DNA from: Caedibacter sp. 38-128
Lineage (GTDB): Bacteria; Pseudomonadota; Alphaproteobacteria; Caedimonadales; Caedimonadaceae
Length of the DNA stretch: 38,251 bases
Assembly (NCBI GenBank): GCA_001898705.1
Contig: MKUU01000042.1
Location: 1-38,251 of the forward strand
Direction of reading: 5' to 3'
The first letter of the stretch is position 1, and every line of letters starts with the position of its first letter. This document shows positions 24,801-32,812 of the stretch, piece by piece. The position numbers and the translations under genes are program-made. The notes under the pieces were generated by a model, which was given only the letters and a program-made list of their open reading frames with translations, did no database searches and was not told the origin of the DNA.

Positions 24801-25065
24801 TGCTTCTTTAGAAGCATTAGCAGGAATATATCAGAGAAGATCCTTATATGCTCTAAGTAATAAAGATTTAGAAAAATTTCATTACTTTAAGAAGAAAGCA
24901 ATTGATCATTTAAAGCTGTCTTTAAATATAATGAAAAAGTATTTTCCAGCAGAATTCCCTCTTAAATCTAAAATACACAAAAAAATATACGAGGTCTCAA
25001 CTTATAAAATTGATGAATTGTTAAACAATCTTTCTACAATAAATAGGCAGGATGAACTGGTGTAG
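21838..25065 (+). CDS. Exported NLR-like protein: TIR/SEFIR-like domain, NB-ARC NTPase, TPR array, 1075 aa
   Basis: A signal peptide (VCLIFLYLTALLPCSFAS) is followed at about residues 60-200 by a TIR/SEFIR-like domain (TLFITYYPDNELHKQRV, NIYIDEWTNRPGSEY, KVLVIGSLGLKENYE) paralogous to the one in the preceding gene. An NB-ARC/STAND NTPase follows: Walker A TGVGGSGKTTIARYYA (about 325-341), Walker B WLLVYDNVD (about 410-418), sensor-type IITTRNS (about 440), and a GLPLA-like IPSFPLDVSIAAHYF. After a helical region come at least seven TPRs of about 40 residues, for example YLGNVYRSLGNYRKSIDLL, YLGYAFREVGNYEKSKKLL and HLGMTCRELGNYEESKRLL. An in-frame TTG at 21826 is an alternative start. Bacterial relatives are usually cytoplasmic immune sensors, so the signal peptide is the oddity. 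The upstream gene ends 24 nt before. Confidence 0.82.
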   Translation: MYQGVNHITFRVCLIFLYLTALLPCSFASHLNKEEDLHQRRERLFYEHLGNLPVLEHYPTLFITYYPDNELHKQRVLDLANQLTVAKIPQQNIYIDEWTNRPGSEYTTPQHSDLIFKSDKVLVIGSLGLKENYEKGKGVITQEIENLRSRSAFQGPRGLIPTFFDGEAREVFPQGLVNLSSRSLAGNYYLRFFDLLIDIYGLNPRDNPIKLIFEEFKRRLNNLPQETLLPYKGRLQQEHQERIQKEKEVWDKTLLSPNQITQCLEYTQSKNTKLEKKKMNKDSVKKIKSELIMPIEPILLERSKIIKKMRKFFKEKLDITTIALTGVGGSGKTTIARYYAQYQEAPVNWEINAETEETLLQSFETLGYALPKTKREQNLLKELGKLENNKQKREKLILFVREKLKTYSGWLLVYDNVDKFMDIAEYFPRNHESWGRGQVIITTRNSHIISNNYVNHVVQVNELSSSEKLDLFLKIRKRKQSKELTKFQKDEAGNFLNHIPSFPLDVSIAAHYFNANEISYEEYLKYLKEYSKNFEMLQQNILREVSEYNKTRYSIISLSMKQMIDTDKNFLSLLILISLLDSQNIPRSLLNIYKDNTIVDSFVFDLKKYSLITGETLPHSSLLPAISLHRSTQEISLAYLLNILNSKEYNQLFMLAVLNLEDYIYDALEKEDFVKMKLLVSHCESFLNHKSLVSEGVEGLISGALGCIYYYQCNYEKAENLLKQGLKNLDKYDNKNYPKIAQFSLYLGNVYRSLGNYRKSIDLLKISLKTYKKQPENHAGIARSLGYLGYAFREVGNYEKSKKLLEKGFSIYRAHVPEDSIPVAWISAHLGMTCRELGNYEESKRLLEKSLETYEKYPGNHVGVAWILGHLGIVHLKEEKYEEAKDLFERASRIYRKYFSNNHPYVNWTTSYLGVIHTKLGNHQKSKNFLENSLKIYQENEVTNYFEIARVLRSLGQLFTEQDMLDMAEKFITESIVMYQQRQHPESYASLEALAGIYQRRSLYALSNKDLEKFHYFKKKAIDHLKLSLNIMKKYFPAEFPLKSKIHKKIYEVSTYKIDELLNNLSTINRQDELV

Positions 25066-25237
25066 GTTAATTACATCAATTAACAGGGTAGCGTTGCTCT
25101 TACCGCTTTAAGTTTTAAGCTATCTTAATTAATTTTTGAAATTATTGTACATACTGTAATTGCGTAAGCTAACCCGCTAGGTAAGGCACGGTCAACTTAA
25201 GTGATGGCATTTATAGATAACGTAAAATTCGTTTAGT

Positions 25238-25330
25238 TTAGGCAGCAAGAATCTCTAGAGCCGCTTCCTGCCAAATGGCCTTGGCGGCAGAAAAGGAAAG
25301 GCGCTGCTGTTCTCGGGTTTGGTGCTTGAT
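25238..25330 (-). pseudogene. C-terminal fragment of a transposase
   Basis: A 30-codon minus-strand frame ending in TAA at 25240-25238 reads REQQRLSFSAAKAIWQEAAL, then EILAA. It has the amphipathic, alanine-rich look of a transposase C-terminus. To the left lies GTAAGGCACGGTCAACTTAA (about 25180-25200), which could be the terminal inverted repeat of the lost element. IS family not resolved. Confidence 0.35.
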
Positions 25331-25393
25331 TCAGGAATGGAGTTTATGCTTGATTAAGTTTTGAATCATTATTGAGGGATTGATGATTAAGCA

Positions 25394-25672
25394 TTATCCA
25401 AGTAAAAAGAAAAAGTATAAAGTTACGAATTGAGGGTACCAGGAAGATTTGTCCGTAAATATCCGATAAGAAGAATTAAATATGAAAAATCAATATTTTA
25501 CTAAATGAATATAAAAGTAAGATCCAGTTAAAGGTTATCCCTTTTTCTTTTTTGCCTTTCCAATAATTTCAATATATTATACCTCTACTTTATTGCTTAT
25601 TAGATATTTACGGACAAATCTTCCTGGTACCCTCAATTCGTAACTTTATACTTTTTCTTTTTACTTGGATAA
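25394..25672. repeat. Perfect 70-bp inverted repeat flanking 139 bp
   Basis: Bases 25394-25463 are the exact reverse complement of 25603-25672. The arm begins TTATCCAAGTAAAAAG on the plus strand and ends GTCCGTAAATATC. The 139-bp centre holds no gene. The right arm overlaps the decayed C-terminal end of the IS6-like pseudogene. It may be a MITE-like element, or an inverted duplication left by IS6-type rearrangement. Two identical 70-bp arms imply recent origin or gene conversion. Within the gene-free stretch 25066-26355 only this repeat and two transposase remnants are recognisable. Confidence 0.75.
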
Positions 25673-26052
25673 GATCTTAATAATCGACTGAGAAATCTAA
25701 TAGCTGATTTCTTATTCCGGCGCTTTTAAAGAAAGACATCTACCTCTAGTCTTTCTCGATCGACAGCTCTCCAAAGCACAAACCATTGTCCATTAATCTT
25801 GACATTCATTTCATCAAGAAGATGCCATTTATCATGAGGTTGCCTCTCTCGCTTTTTGATAACTTCTAAAAAGTGATAAGCAAATTTATGACACCATTCT
25901 CGAATGGTTTCATGACTAAGGATAATTCCTCGAAAAGCCATCTGTTCTTGGATATCTCTGTAGCTGTTATTAAAGCGATGATACTGCCATATAGCTTAAT
26001 TAATAATGGATAAGGGAAAGCAGTGACGCTTAGGAGCTTTTGTTAAAGACAT
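25670..26052 (-). pseudogene. IS6-family transposase remnant with two in-frame stops
   Basis: Reading from ATG 26052 gives MSLTKAPKRHCFPLSIIN, then TAA (25998-25996), then AIWQYHRFNNSYRDIQEQM, FRGIILSHETIREWCHKFA, KWHLLDEMNVKINGQWFVL, WRAVD and VDVFL. A second TAA (25728-25726) follows, then KRRNKKSAIRFLSRLLRS. This is the order of IS6/IS26-type DDE transposases, including the W-x-x-D-E and Y/V-L-W-R-A-V-D motifs. The last third, with the final catalytic Glu, is missing; the frame dies in the 70-bp inverted repeat. The element is dead but may have mobilised flanking genes in the past. Confidence 0.65.
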
Positions 26053-26355
26053 CAAACAACTCTTTTTTATTGCAACTGTAAAAAATCCTATCAGAAAAAT
26101 TTATAAAAGTTAAGTTGACAATGCCTATTTTAGATAAACTGTAAAACAGTGTCTTGGCATTTTTATACAGATAAATTTTTATGTAAAGTAGTATTACCTT
26201 AGAAACGAACGGTTTTTTAAAATTAAAAACCGACTTTTGGGAATAGCTTTGCAAACTTCCATACTTCTTGATTGCAAAATGAGCAAAAGGTTGACAAAAT
26301 TGTATAAATTCCTTATTGTGCAAGCAAATAAAGTTATATTGAGGATATGTGAAGA

Positions 26356-27144
26356 ATGAAAAAAAAAGGCATTATATATTTTACTTTATTTTTTGTATGT
26401 TTTCTAACGTCTTGTTTCGCAAGCCATGAATATATAGATTTTAATGATCTTGATCTTACTAAAGATTCAACCTCAAAGACAGCTAGAATAGTAGACGACC
26501 TAAAAGCTCACTCTTCAACAGTTGTCGCTTTTGCTCTCACTAACAGTGTAATGACTTCTGAAATTTTTTGTGATCTTACTAAAGAGCTTACCTTAAAAGA
26601 ATTTTCTAAACTCAAAATTCTTGATATATCTGATAATAAAATTGATGAAAAAGCTGCACCAGTCCTTGCAAATTGGTTAAGGCTGAATTCTAAACCTTAT
26701 ATTAGAATTACAGGAAACCCCATTGCTCTTAAAAATGTGGAGAAACTTTATAAGAGTTTTAATGAATTTTACCCAAATGAAGCTTCTACTTTTATGAAAA
26801 ATATTATCTTCATGTCACGAGATTATATTAATAAGGCTAGCAAGGATGTCAAAATTTATAAGACCCTTATGTCCCAAAAAGCTATCCCACAAGACTGGGC
26901 TGAAATCCATAACAAATTTTATGAGCTAGACGAGTATAAAAACCTTTTACGACAGAGAGACTTTAACCGATATCACTCAACCATGGTTAATATGCAGCGC
27001 TTATCAATATCGCCTCTTCAAAAGCCTCAAGAGCAAGACTTATACGAGAGTGTGTATGATGAAGAAAGCTTTATAGAGTTTAACGATGCACTTGAAAGTA
27101 TAAGCCCTGCACCTACACCTACACGTACACCTACAAATCACTAA
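26356..27144 (+). CDS. Exported (lipo)protein with LRR-like segment, 262 aa
   Basis: The N-terminus (MKKKGIIYFTLFFVCFLTSC) is either a lipoprotein signal with the lipobox L-T-S-C or a Sec signal cleaved at CFAS. Next comes a leucine-rich-repeat-like stretch (VVAFALTNSVMTSEIFCDL, then LKILDISDNKIDEKAAPVLA), with the L-x-x-L-x-I-S-x-N-x-I pattern of one or two LRR turns. The second half is helical and charged. The tail is a Pro/Thr run encoded by near-perfect ACACCT repeats (27110-27137). Such LRR fragments are common in host-directed proteins of intracellular bacteria. It is followed after 11 nt by the deaminase-like gene, so the two are probably an operon. Function not recognised. Confidence 0.55.
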   Translation: MKKKGIIYFTLFFVCFLTSCFASHEYIDFNDLDLTKDSTSKTARIVDDLKAHSSTVVAFALTNSVMTSEIFCDLTKELTLKEFSKLKILDISDNKIDEKAAPVLANWLRLNSKPYIRITGNPIALKNVEKLYKSFNEFYPNEASTFMKNIIFMSRDYINKASKDVKIYKTLMSQKAIPQDWAEIHNKFYELDEYKNLLRQRDFNRYHSTMVNMQRLSISPLQKPQEQDLYESVYDEESFIEFNDALESISPAPTPTRTPTNH

Positions 27145-27155
27145 GTTGCTTTTAT

Positions 27156-28643
27156 ATGAAAACTAAAAGTTTCTTTTCTTCTTTAAAGATAATTGCTATT
27201 TCCTTAAAATTTATTCTAATATTCTCGGCAGCAAGTTTTGCGAGTTTTATGGAAGAAACCGATGACTCTCAGGTATACTTAGGATTCAACAAGTTTGGCA
27301 TAATTAGGGGGCCTAATTATAGTGATTCATATGACCTTGATAGAATTAATTATGATTTAGCTAAATCTGAGTTAGAAATTACTAGAGAACTTCAAAAAGT
27401 AAGCCCAACAAAAAGAAACAATATTGCTTTAGGGTGTTTAACGGTAATTGTGGAAGATGATGACCGGAAAGTAAGCTTTATTAAAAGAGACATAGCCTCT
27501 TTAGAGCAAGAAGAAGAAAAATTAAGGGCATTTGAAAGCACTCTTACCCCTGGAACGCAATATAATGAGGAGCTTTTAAAGAAGTATTATTTTGAGAGGT
27601 CTCTTAATAAGCTTCCTGAATTAATCGAACATGTTAATAAAATTTGGGGAAAGGTAAGTGACCCTTCTTATGACAAAGACGATCAATCACTTAATGCAAT
27701 AAAGTTCTCGTCCTATGAAAAAAAGCTTTGGGAAAAATTTACAAGCTTACAAGCAAGACTTTGGAAATTAAAAGAAGATCTTAAAAATTTAATTATTCAA
27801 ACAGCATTAACAAGTAATACTCAAAAGTTAAATGATTTAGCATTACATTTTACTACTCCAGAAATAAACGATCATCAAGATCAAGCAGAAATCCTAAGAG
27901 ACTGCCTTTTCATCAATAAGGATAAGACTCCAAGCAAACTTCTTAAGCTTATGGAAGAGTCCATAGCTAAACAACAAAAATTGGTTTCTCAAGCTGAAGA
28001 AGAATTTAGAAAAGCTGTAACAGCAATTTATAGCCCATTTTGGCATAGTGAACAGCGGCTTATACATTTTTTATCAAGCCCGGCACAAGATGCATTTTGG
28101 GAGTCTCTTGAAGACGAAATTAATGGAAAAGTTATAGGTGTTTTTATTCATCTCCATTCTCGCTTTAATATTTGTCCCACTTGCCGGCGAGCTTTATCAC
28201 GAGCCACTCAGCCTAAAGGAATGTTATGGGCTAGGATACGTGATAAACTTAATATTGAGAAAGAAGATTTTCCTTTGAAAATACTCAGCTCATTTCGCGT
28301 ACACTATGGAGTTAAACCAAAAGACAGTGAAAAAGTTTGGCTATTTCATAAAGTATTAGATTCTGGAAGGGAAGTAAGTCTAAATGAAATGCGTGATACT
28401 CCACCCCTCTATTTGAGAAAAGTATGGATGGGAGATAAAGAAGAAAGAGAAGAAGATTCTCAATATTTAGAGTCTTGGAAGAAATACTTAAATTTGAAAT
28501 CGACAACTGCTATGAGTAATCAAGAAGTAGATGAGAATATAGCAGGCCATTATTCATATATAAACTCACTTATCAGTAACTTAGAGTCGCGCATTTCCTT
28601 TATTGAATCTGCAGCAAGAACAAGCGGAAGTGTTGCAACCTAG
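27156..28643 (+). CDS. Exported putative deaminase-fold toxin/effector, 495 aa
   Basis: A signal peptide (IAISLKFILIFSAASFAS) is followed by about 250 residues of charged helices with coiled-coil character. The segment FWHSEQRLIHFL (HSE at 297-299) and, 41 residues later, HSRFNICPTCRRALSR (CPTC at 340-343) give the H-x-E plus C-x-x-C zinc signature of the cytidine-deaminase fold. The intervening GKVIGVFIHLH fits the strand before the C-x-x-C helix. Deaminase toxins of this type are known as secreted weapons of symbionts and pathogens, including Orientia-type families. The substrate could be nucleic acid, nucleotide or protein and cannot be told from sequence. The fold call rests on the motif pair, its spacing and the flanking hydrophobic pattern, so it is plausible but unproven. 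Confidence 0.55.
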   Translation: MKTKSFFSSLKIIAISLKFILIFSAASFASFMEETDDSQVYLGFNKFGIIRGPNYSDSYDLDRINYDLAKSELEITRELQKVSPTKRNNIALGCLTVIVEDDDRKVSFIKRDIASLEQEEEKLRAFESTLTPGTQYNEELLKKYYFERSLNKLPELIEHVNKIWGKVSDPSYDKDDQSLNAIKFSSYEKKLWEKFTSLQARLWKLKEDLKNLIIQTALTSNTQKLNDLALHFTTPEINDHQDQAEILRDCLFINKDKTPSKLLKLMEESIAKQQKLVSQAEEEFRKAVTAIYSPFWHSEQRLIHFLSSPAQDAFWESLEDEINGKVIGVFIHLHSRFNICPTCRRALSRATQPKGMLWARIRDKLNIEKEDFPLKILSSFRVHYGVKPKDSEKVWLFHKVLDSGREVSLNEMRDTPPLYLRKVWMGDKEEREEDSQYLESWKKYLNLKSTTAMSNQEVDENIAGHYSYINSLISNLESRISFIESAARTSGSVAT

Positions 28644-28740
28644 AAGCAATAATTAAGCAAATCTGTTGCATTTAAGGCTTTCGGAGAGTCAGGATCAATT
28701 GGTTTCTTTCTTGTTAGCGACGGATTTAAAATGATACAGA

Positions 28741-28932
28741 TCAACGGTTAAAAATTGATACGCTCCCCAAATTAACATCGATTAAGCTTTTCTTAGCTGC
28801 CAAATCCAAAGGTTTCAGATTTTTTTTCAACAATCTCTCTCTACGGTGAGTTGACCTATTTGCTCGTAAAGCTATGCGAATCAACTCGATTTGAGTGGCA
28901 TCTATGGCTTTTGGCCGTATCTGAACCTGGTA
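28741..28932 (-). other. Unrecognised open stretch in transposon debris
   Basis: A 63-codon minus-strand frame between two stops (RPKAIDATQIELIRIALRAN, then RRERLLKKNLKPLDLAAKKS) looks protein-like but has no start signal, and I cannot name it. The region 28644-29550 also contains a plus-strand frame of 73 codons (28891-29112) of low credibility and the IS3-like remnant below. Otherwise I see only the upstream region of the metallo-beta-lactamase-fold gene. Confidence 0.2.
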
Positions 28933-29247
28933 TCATCGATTCAAGGGCTTCTTTCTTCTAGCGAGCAATTTGGGGTGCATGGACACCATGACATGGATGC
29001 CCACCAATCTTACTTTTTCAATAAAGGTATAGTGCATTTGGGCAATGACACAAGCCTTGCTCCTCAAGCCACATATCACGAATACCTCCCCTTAATTGAC
29101 CCAGACCCTTAACCTCAGGTCCAAGAAAATGTTATGGTGTAACATGAAAAGGGGCTTAGATTGGGCAAATGACCCATCGGATTCATGGGCTTGTTGACAC
29201 CAAACATCTTGAGTTTGATCAAGCATCTCTTAAAGTTTTTTTAACAG

Positions 29248-29346
29248 TTAGATGTAGCTCGAATTAAGCAACAAGACGAGAAAACGCTTGGAATTCCCAT
29301 TAACCATAAAAAAATTTACCGCTTAAAGAAGGAAAACCAACTGTAA
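29248..29346 (+). pseudogene. IS3-type transposase (OrfB) fragment
   Basis: The 32-residue peptide RIKQQDEKTLGIPINHKKIY followed by RLKKENQL matches the helix-turn-helix segment before the integrase core of IS3-family OrfB proteins (typically G-x-x-x-N-x-K-x-V-x-R-L-M). The rest is missing. It is unrelated in position to the intact IS3-family element at 30689-31964. Confidence 0.45.
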
Positions 29347-29550
29347 TTATATTGAAGGCAATAGAGAAGCTAAGCGAGAAGTCATTGAACTCATCTAATG
29401 CCAGTTCGGCATAAGTAGCATCATTTTTGTAATTGATTTTAAAATGATGTATTTAGTTTCTTTATCTTTTAATATATTATAATTGTGTTCTTGCAATCTA
29501 TCCCTATCATTCTTATATAAATAGTAAATATTATCAAATAGGAAAATGCT

Positions 29551-30688
29551 ATGCGTCTGATTAGTTCTGTGCGCTTTCTAATGCTCTTATTTATAAATTC
29601 TCTTGCTTTTGCTTCTGTAACAGAAGAGCAAGCAAAGTCTTATATTAAGATGACTGCTCATAATGTAGGGCAAGGTAGCTGTACGACGGCTGAGTTATAT
29701 AGCCCTGAGTATAAAGAGCCTATTTATCTCTTAATGGATGCTGGCTCTTCTGCTTATAAAAAAGAGCTTTTTTGCCAAGAATATTTTATGAGTAAAGCAG
29801 AAATAGTGATTATAGAAGAGAGTTTAAAAGAAGGGGAAAAGGAAGTTATACCTAGATCACCTCTGCCGAGCTCATCTTCTTCCTCTTCTACAATTCCACC
29901 AAGCGTGCTTAGAAATATTTCTCCAGGAGAATCGCAAGCTTTAGGAAAAAACCAAAGGGGAAGCTCATACGAAGAAGTTAAACAGAAAATAATTGATAAT
30001 ATTAGGCTATCTTTAGGTACGGATGATCCTAAGAAAGCTATCAATATTTTAACATTTTTTATCTCTCATCCTGACTCAGACCACTATAATCTAGCAATAG
30101 ATATTTTTAAAAATCGTAGAGATAAAATACATAATATTATTTTAGGAGGCTTGCCGGAAAAATATAGCCTATTATTCAGGAGTTGGCTTCAGCAGCAAAT
30201 TGATGAAAGATCAACAAGAGTCTATTTTCCTGCCCTTTTAACTCAACAACCTATAATATCGATTGAAGAGCTGGTTTCTGAGTCGCTTGATGATACGAGT
30301 ACACGCGCTTATGCGCCCCAAATGTTTTCAGATCCAGAAAAAGGGTGGAAAGCTCAGGACCATTTAAAAGAATTTGAGCAAGCTTTACCGTTTGGCTCGC
30401 ATATTAAGACGTACCTTCTCTCCGTTAACCCAATGCATTGGCACGAAGTTGGTACAGAGGAGATACAGCGCTCTTGCCTTGAAGATGATGATAACAGTGA
30501 CAGCTTAGTCTTGAAGCTGCAAACAGGCAAACACTCCATTATTATGACCGGGGATGCAACAAATATAACGACAGATCGTATTATTAAAAACTATGCAAAA
30601 AATCCGGATTTTTTAAAATGTACGGTCATTACGGCGGATCATCATGGTGCTAAAACTCATGGAAGTAACGGTTTAAGATGGATAAAAG
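29551..30688 (+). pseudogene. Exported ComEC-like metallo-beta-lactamase-fold protein, 5' part (interrupted by an IS)
   Basis: A signal peptide (FLMLLFINSLAFAS) is followed by the metallo-beta-lactamase fold as seen in ComEC-type extracellular domains: MTAHNVGQGSCTTAEL, YLLMDAGSS, the metal site FISHPDSDHYNLA, SLVLKLQTGKHSIIMTGDAT and VITADHHGAKTHGSNGLRW. An insertion with a polyserine stretch lies at about residues 105-135. At 30688 the gene is cut by an IS3-family element, and the frame then reads into the IS and stops at 30718-30720. Removing the IS and one copy of the 4-bp target duplication restores one 628-residue frame with the segment at 31969-32717. The metal-binding residues are all 5' of the insertion. 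Substrate unknown. Confidence 0.75.
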
Positions 30689-30702
30689 TGTCCAGCCCCC
30701 AA

Positions 30703-31593
30703 TTAAAGATCCAGATTTAGGTTCGTATTTTGGTTAATCATATTATTTTCATTTTTATCTCTATAAAGCTCACAGTTTTGTACAAAACGATGATTTTGTT
30801 TGGTATGCACTAGAGGAGCTGGAGGTTTATATCCTAACGATGAATGAGGTCTTATATGATTATAATGTAGTCGCCATTCTTCTATAAGAACCTGTGCTTC
30901 CTTTAAGCTGTAAAATATTTCTCCATTTAGGAGCTCATCTCTGAGTTTTCCATTAAAACTCTCATTATAACCATTCTCCCAAGGGGAGCCCGGCTCTATG
31001 TAAGCTGTTTTAACATTTAAACTCTGGAGACACTCTTTAAGAACTTGGGCTCTAAATTCGCTGCCGTTGTCTGAACGAATATACTCAGGGATTCCTTCTT
31101 GGATAAATAAATCACTTAAAGTGTCCAGAATATCATTTGATGTTAAGTGATACCCAACCCTAATAACTAAACATTTTCTTGTATATTCATCTATAATTGT
31201 AAGAAGGCGAATCTTCTTGCCATTTGCAAGACGATCAGCCACAAAGTCATAGCTCCAAACATGATTCGGCCAGCAAGGTCTTAACCTCAGACAAGAGCCA
31301 TCATTAAGATAGAGCCTTCCTCGCTTAGGTTGTTTTCGAGGGACTTTAAGCCCTTCTTCTCGCCATAGACGTTCAACTCTTTTATGGTTTACTCTCCAGC
31401 CTTCGACTTTGAGTAAAGCATGAATCCGACGATAACCGTATCTCCCATATTGACTTGCTAGCCTAATAATAGCAGCTCTTAAAGCTTCCTCGTCATCTTC
31501 CCTTTTAAAACAATATCTCAGCACCGAACGGTGAATTTCTAGAACCTCACAAACGCGCCTTTGAGAGATACCAAGCTTCTGTTGAACTCTCAC
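30703..31593 (-). CDS. IS3-family transposase OrfB (DDE integrase core)
   Basis: Motifs occur in order: [20 protein letters not shown] (HTH_21), [20 protein letters not shown] (first D), [13 protein letters not shown] (second D), [20 protein letters not shown] (catalytic E) and [17 protein letters not shown]. All DDE residues are present. The listed start is a GTG at 31593, but the frame is open back to about 31623, so the natural product is probably an OrfA-OrfB fusion. It would form by a -1 shift at the TTTT just before the orfA stop. Confidence 0.93.
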   Translation of the reverse strand: MRVQQKLGISQRRVCEVLEIHRSVLRYCFKREDDEEALRAAIIRLASQYGRYGYRRIHALLKVEGWRVNHKRVERLWREEGLKVPRKQPKRGRLYLNDGSCLRLRPCWPNHVWSYDFVADRLANGKKIRLLTIIDEYTRKCLVIRVGYHLTSNDILDTLSDLFIQEGIPEYIRSDNGSEFRAQVLKECLQSLNVKTAYIEPGSPWENGYNESFNGKLRDELLNGEIFYSLKEAQVLIEEWRLHYNHIRPHSSLGYKPPAPLVHTKQNHRFVQNCELYRDKNENNMINQNTNLNLDL

Positions 31594-31619
31594 AGCGCAT
31601 TTCTTTTGTCGCTCAGTGC

Positions 31620-31895
31620 TTAAAAGTTTCCCTCAGCTGCTTCCTTTAAAATCAACTTATCCAAAGTAAGGTCAGCAACAGCTCTTTTTAAGCGAGCATT
31701 TTCTCGCTCAAGCTCCTTAAGCCTTCTTACTTGATCAACCTTCAATCCCCCATAAACCTTGCGCCATTTATAATAAGTCGCATCCGAAATCCCTAATTGA
31801 CGGCAGACCTCCATAATACTCTTGCCTTGGGACAATAAAACATCACTCTGGCGTAATAACCCTATAATTTGCTCCGCTCCATAGCTCTTCTTCAT
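31620..31895 (-). CDS. IS3-family transposase OrfA (helix-turn-helix)
   Basis: The short protein begins [20 protein letters not shown], has the HTH segment [20 protein letters not shown] and ends in a leucine-zipper-like [20 protein letters not shown] typical of IS3 OrfA. I start at the Met of MKKSYG (31895); a Met seven codons earlier (31916) is also in frame. It feeds into OrfB by frameshifting. Confidence 0.9.
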   Translation of the reverse strand: MKKSYGAEQIIGLLRQSDVLLSQGKSIMEVCRQLGISDATYYKWRKVYGGLKVDQVRRLKELERENARLKRAVADLTLDKLILKEAAEGNF

Positions 31896-31968
31896 ATAAA
31901 TCCTCCATTCCATCAATCTTTCTATACTAACTTAATTCTGGAGCCATTATACGGGGCAAGGTCAAAAG

Positions 31969-32717
31969 AAACTGCACCTCAACATGTTATTTTTAGTTGT
32001 GGTACAATGCATGGGCACCCCTCATTACAAGCTTATAATAATTTTAAACAATCACTAAAACTTGCTGAGACTGAACCCCATGATATCTGGGTATGGCAAG
32101 TCACAAATAAAAAAGAAGAGGATTCTTTAGAATCACAATCTAAGGGCCGAAAAGCCATTGTACATAGAACTTACCGCTCTCTCTTTTCAACATTTAGTAG
32201 TGGGACCTTAAGCTTTACCCTGCCCATGGCAGGCGAGATTAAGCTTGAAAGCCAACTTTTAAATTTAAAATCAAAAGAATTAAGTCCTAAAAGAGAATAT
32301 ACAATATCTAAAGAAAAAGAAAAGAATCCACATTTTCTGGAAGAAGAAGCGGTTAAAGAAATAACGCTTGAGGAAGAAGAAATAGAAAATCTTGAGCAAT
32401 CTTTTAACGCAGAAGATTCTCAGCAGGTGGCAGCACCCCAACCATCAACTCCTTATCAAGAACCTCGCCAGACAACTAGAAATCGCGGTAAGCTTGAAAA
32501 AGTCAAAGGTACAAAGCGAGAGCGTGAGCAAGGTAGTGACAGTGCTAGCACTTTAAGTTCTGAACGAAAAGGAAAAGATACCTTAAAAACTGCAAGTGTT
32601 TCAAAAAAACTTCGTCTTGAAGAAGAGGAGAAAGCAGAAAAACCTGAGAAAGCCTCTGAGAAGAAACCCGCAAGAAAGAAAGGGCGCGCAAGAGGGAAAA
32701 AGGACAAGGATGATTAA
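31969..32717 (+). pseudogene. 3' part of the IS-interrupted ComEC-like gene, with a basic C-terminal tail
   Basis: After the IS the original frame resumes as KETAPQHVIFSCGTMHGHPS and continues for about 250 residues. The first part completes the fold. The rest is highly charged and probably disordered (EEEEIENLEQSFNAEDSQQV), ending in a Lys/Arg-rich tail (KKPARKKGRARGKKDKDD) that looks like a eukaryotic nuclear localisation signal. An ATG at 31869 lies inside the IS and would give a 282-residue hybrid of doubtful meaning. Without the signal peptide and metal site this half cannot work alone. Confidence 0.7.
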
Positions 32718-32732
32718 GAGAGCAGTTAATTT

Positions 32733-32776
32733 GCAAGAAATGCTTAACTTTATGGTTAAATTAAAGCACTTCTTGC
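32733..32776. terminator. Bidirectional terminator between convergent genes
   Basis: GCAAGAA-A-TGCTT (32733-32745) pairs with AAGCA-C-TTCTTGC (32764-32776), 12 pairs with one mismatch. Outer AAGAG/CTCTT sequences can extend it. It lies between the end of the ComEC-like gene and the end of the minus-strand Sel1-repeat gene. Confidence 0.55.
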
Positions 32777-32812
32777 GAAGCTCTTAATATCTATTGGTCT
32801 TAAAAAAAACCT

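Larger units (their letters stand above)
30689..31964 (-). mobile_element. IS3-family insertion sequence, complete, with 4-bp target duplication
   Basis: The element is 1276 bp with imperfect terminal inverted repeats: left end TGTCCAGCCCCCAATTAAAG, right end (minus strand) TGACCTTGCCCCGTATAATG. The motif TCCAGA and an A/T-rich tail are also shared at both ends. It is flanked by AAAG at 30685-30688 and 31965-31968, the short target duplication expected for IS3-type transposition. It contains orfA and orfB on the minus strand in the usual overlapping arrangement. The clean duplication and intact genes show that insertion into the metallo-beta-lactamase-fold gene was recent. Confidence 0.88.

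Noticed and set aside
26030-26323. Minus-strand open frame of 97 codons before the LRR-like gene
   Set aside because: Low-complexity AT-rich translation (many F, Y, K, I) with no start signal; it overlaps the IS6 remnant start.
28891-29112. Plus-strand open frame of 73 codons (VHGHHDMDAH segment)
   Set aside because: It lies in transposon debris, has no ribosome site and is antisense to another protein-like stretch; I cannot support it as a gene.
31869-32717. A 282-residue plus-strand gene starting inside the IS
   Set aside because: Its first ~30 residues are antisense IS sequence. The rest is the displaced 3' part of the interrupted ComEC-like gene.
32456-32787. Several open frames overlapping the charged tail of the ComEC-like gene
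   Set aside because: They are produced by biased Lys/Glu codons in the real frame.
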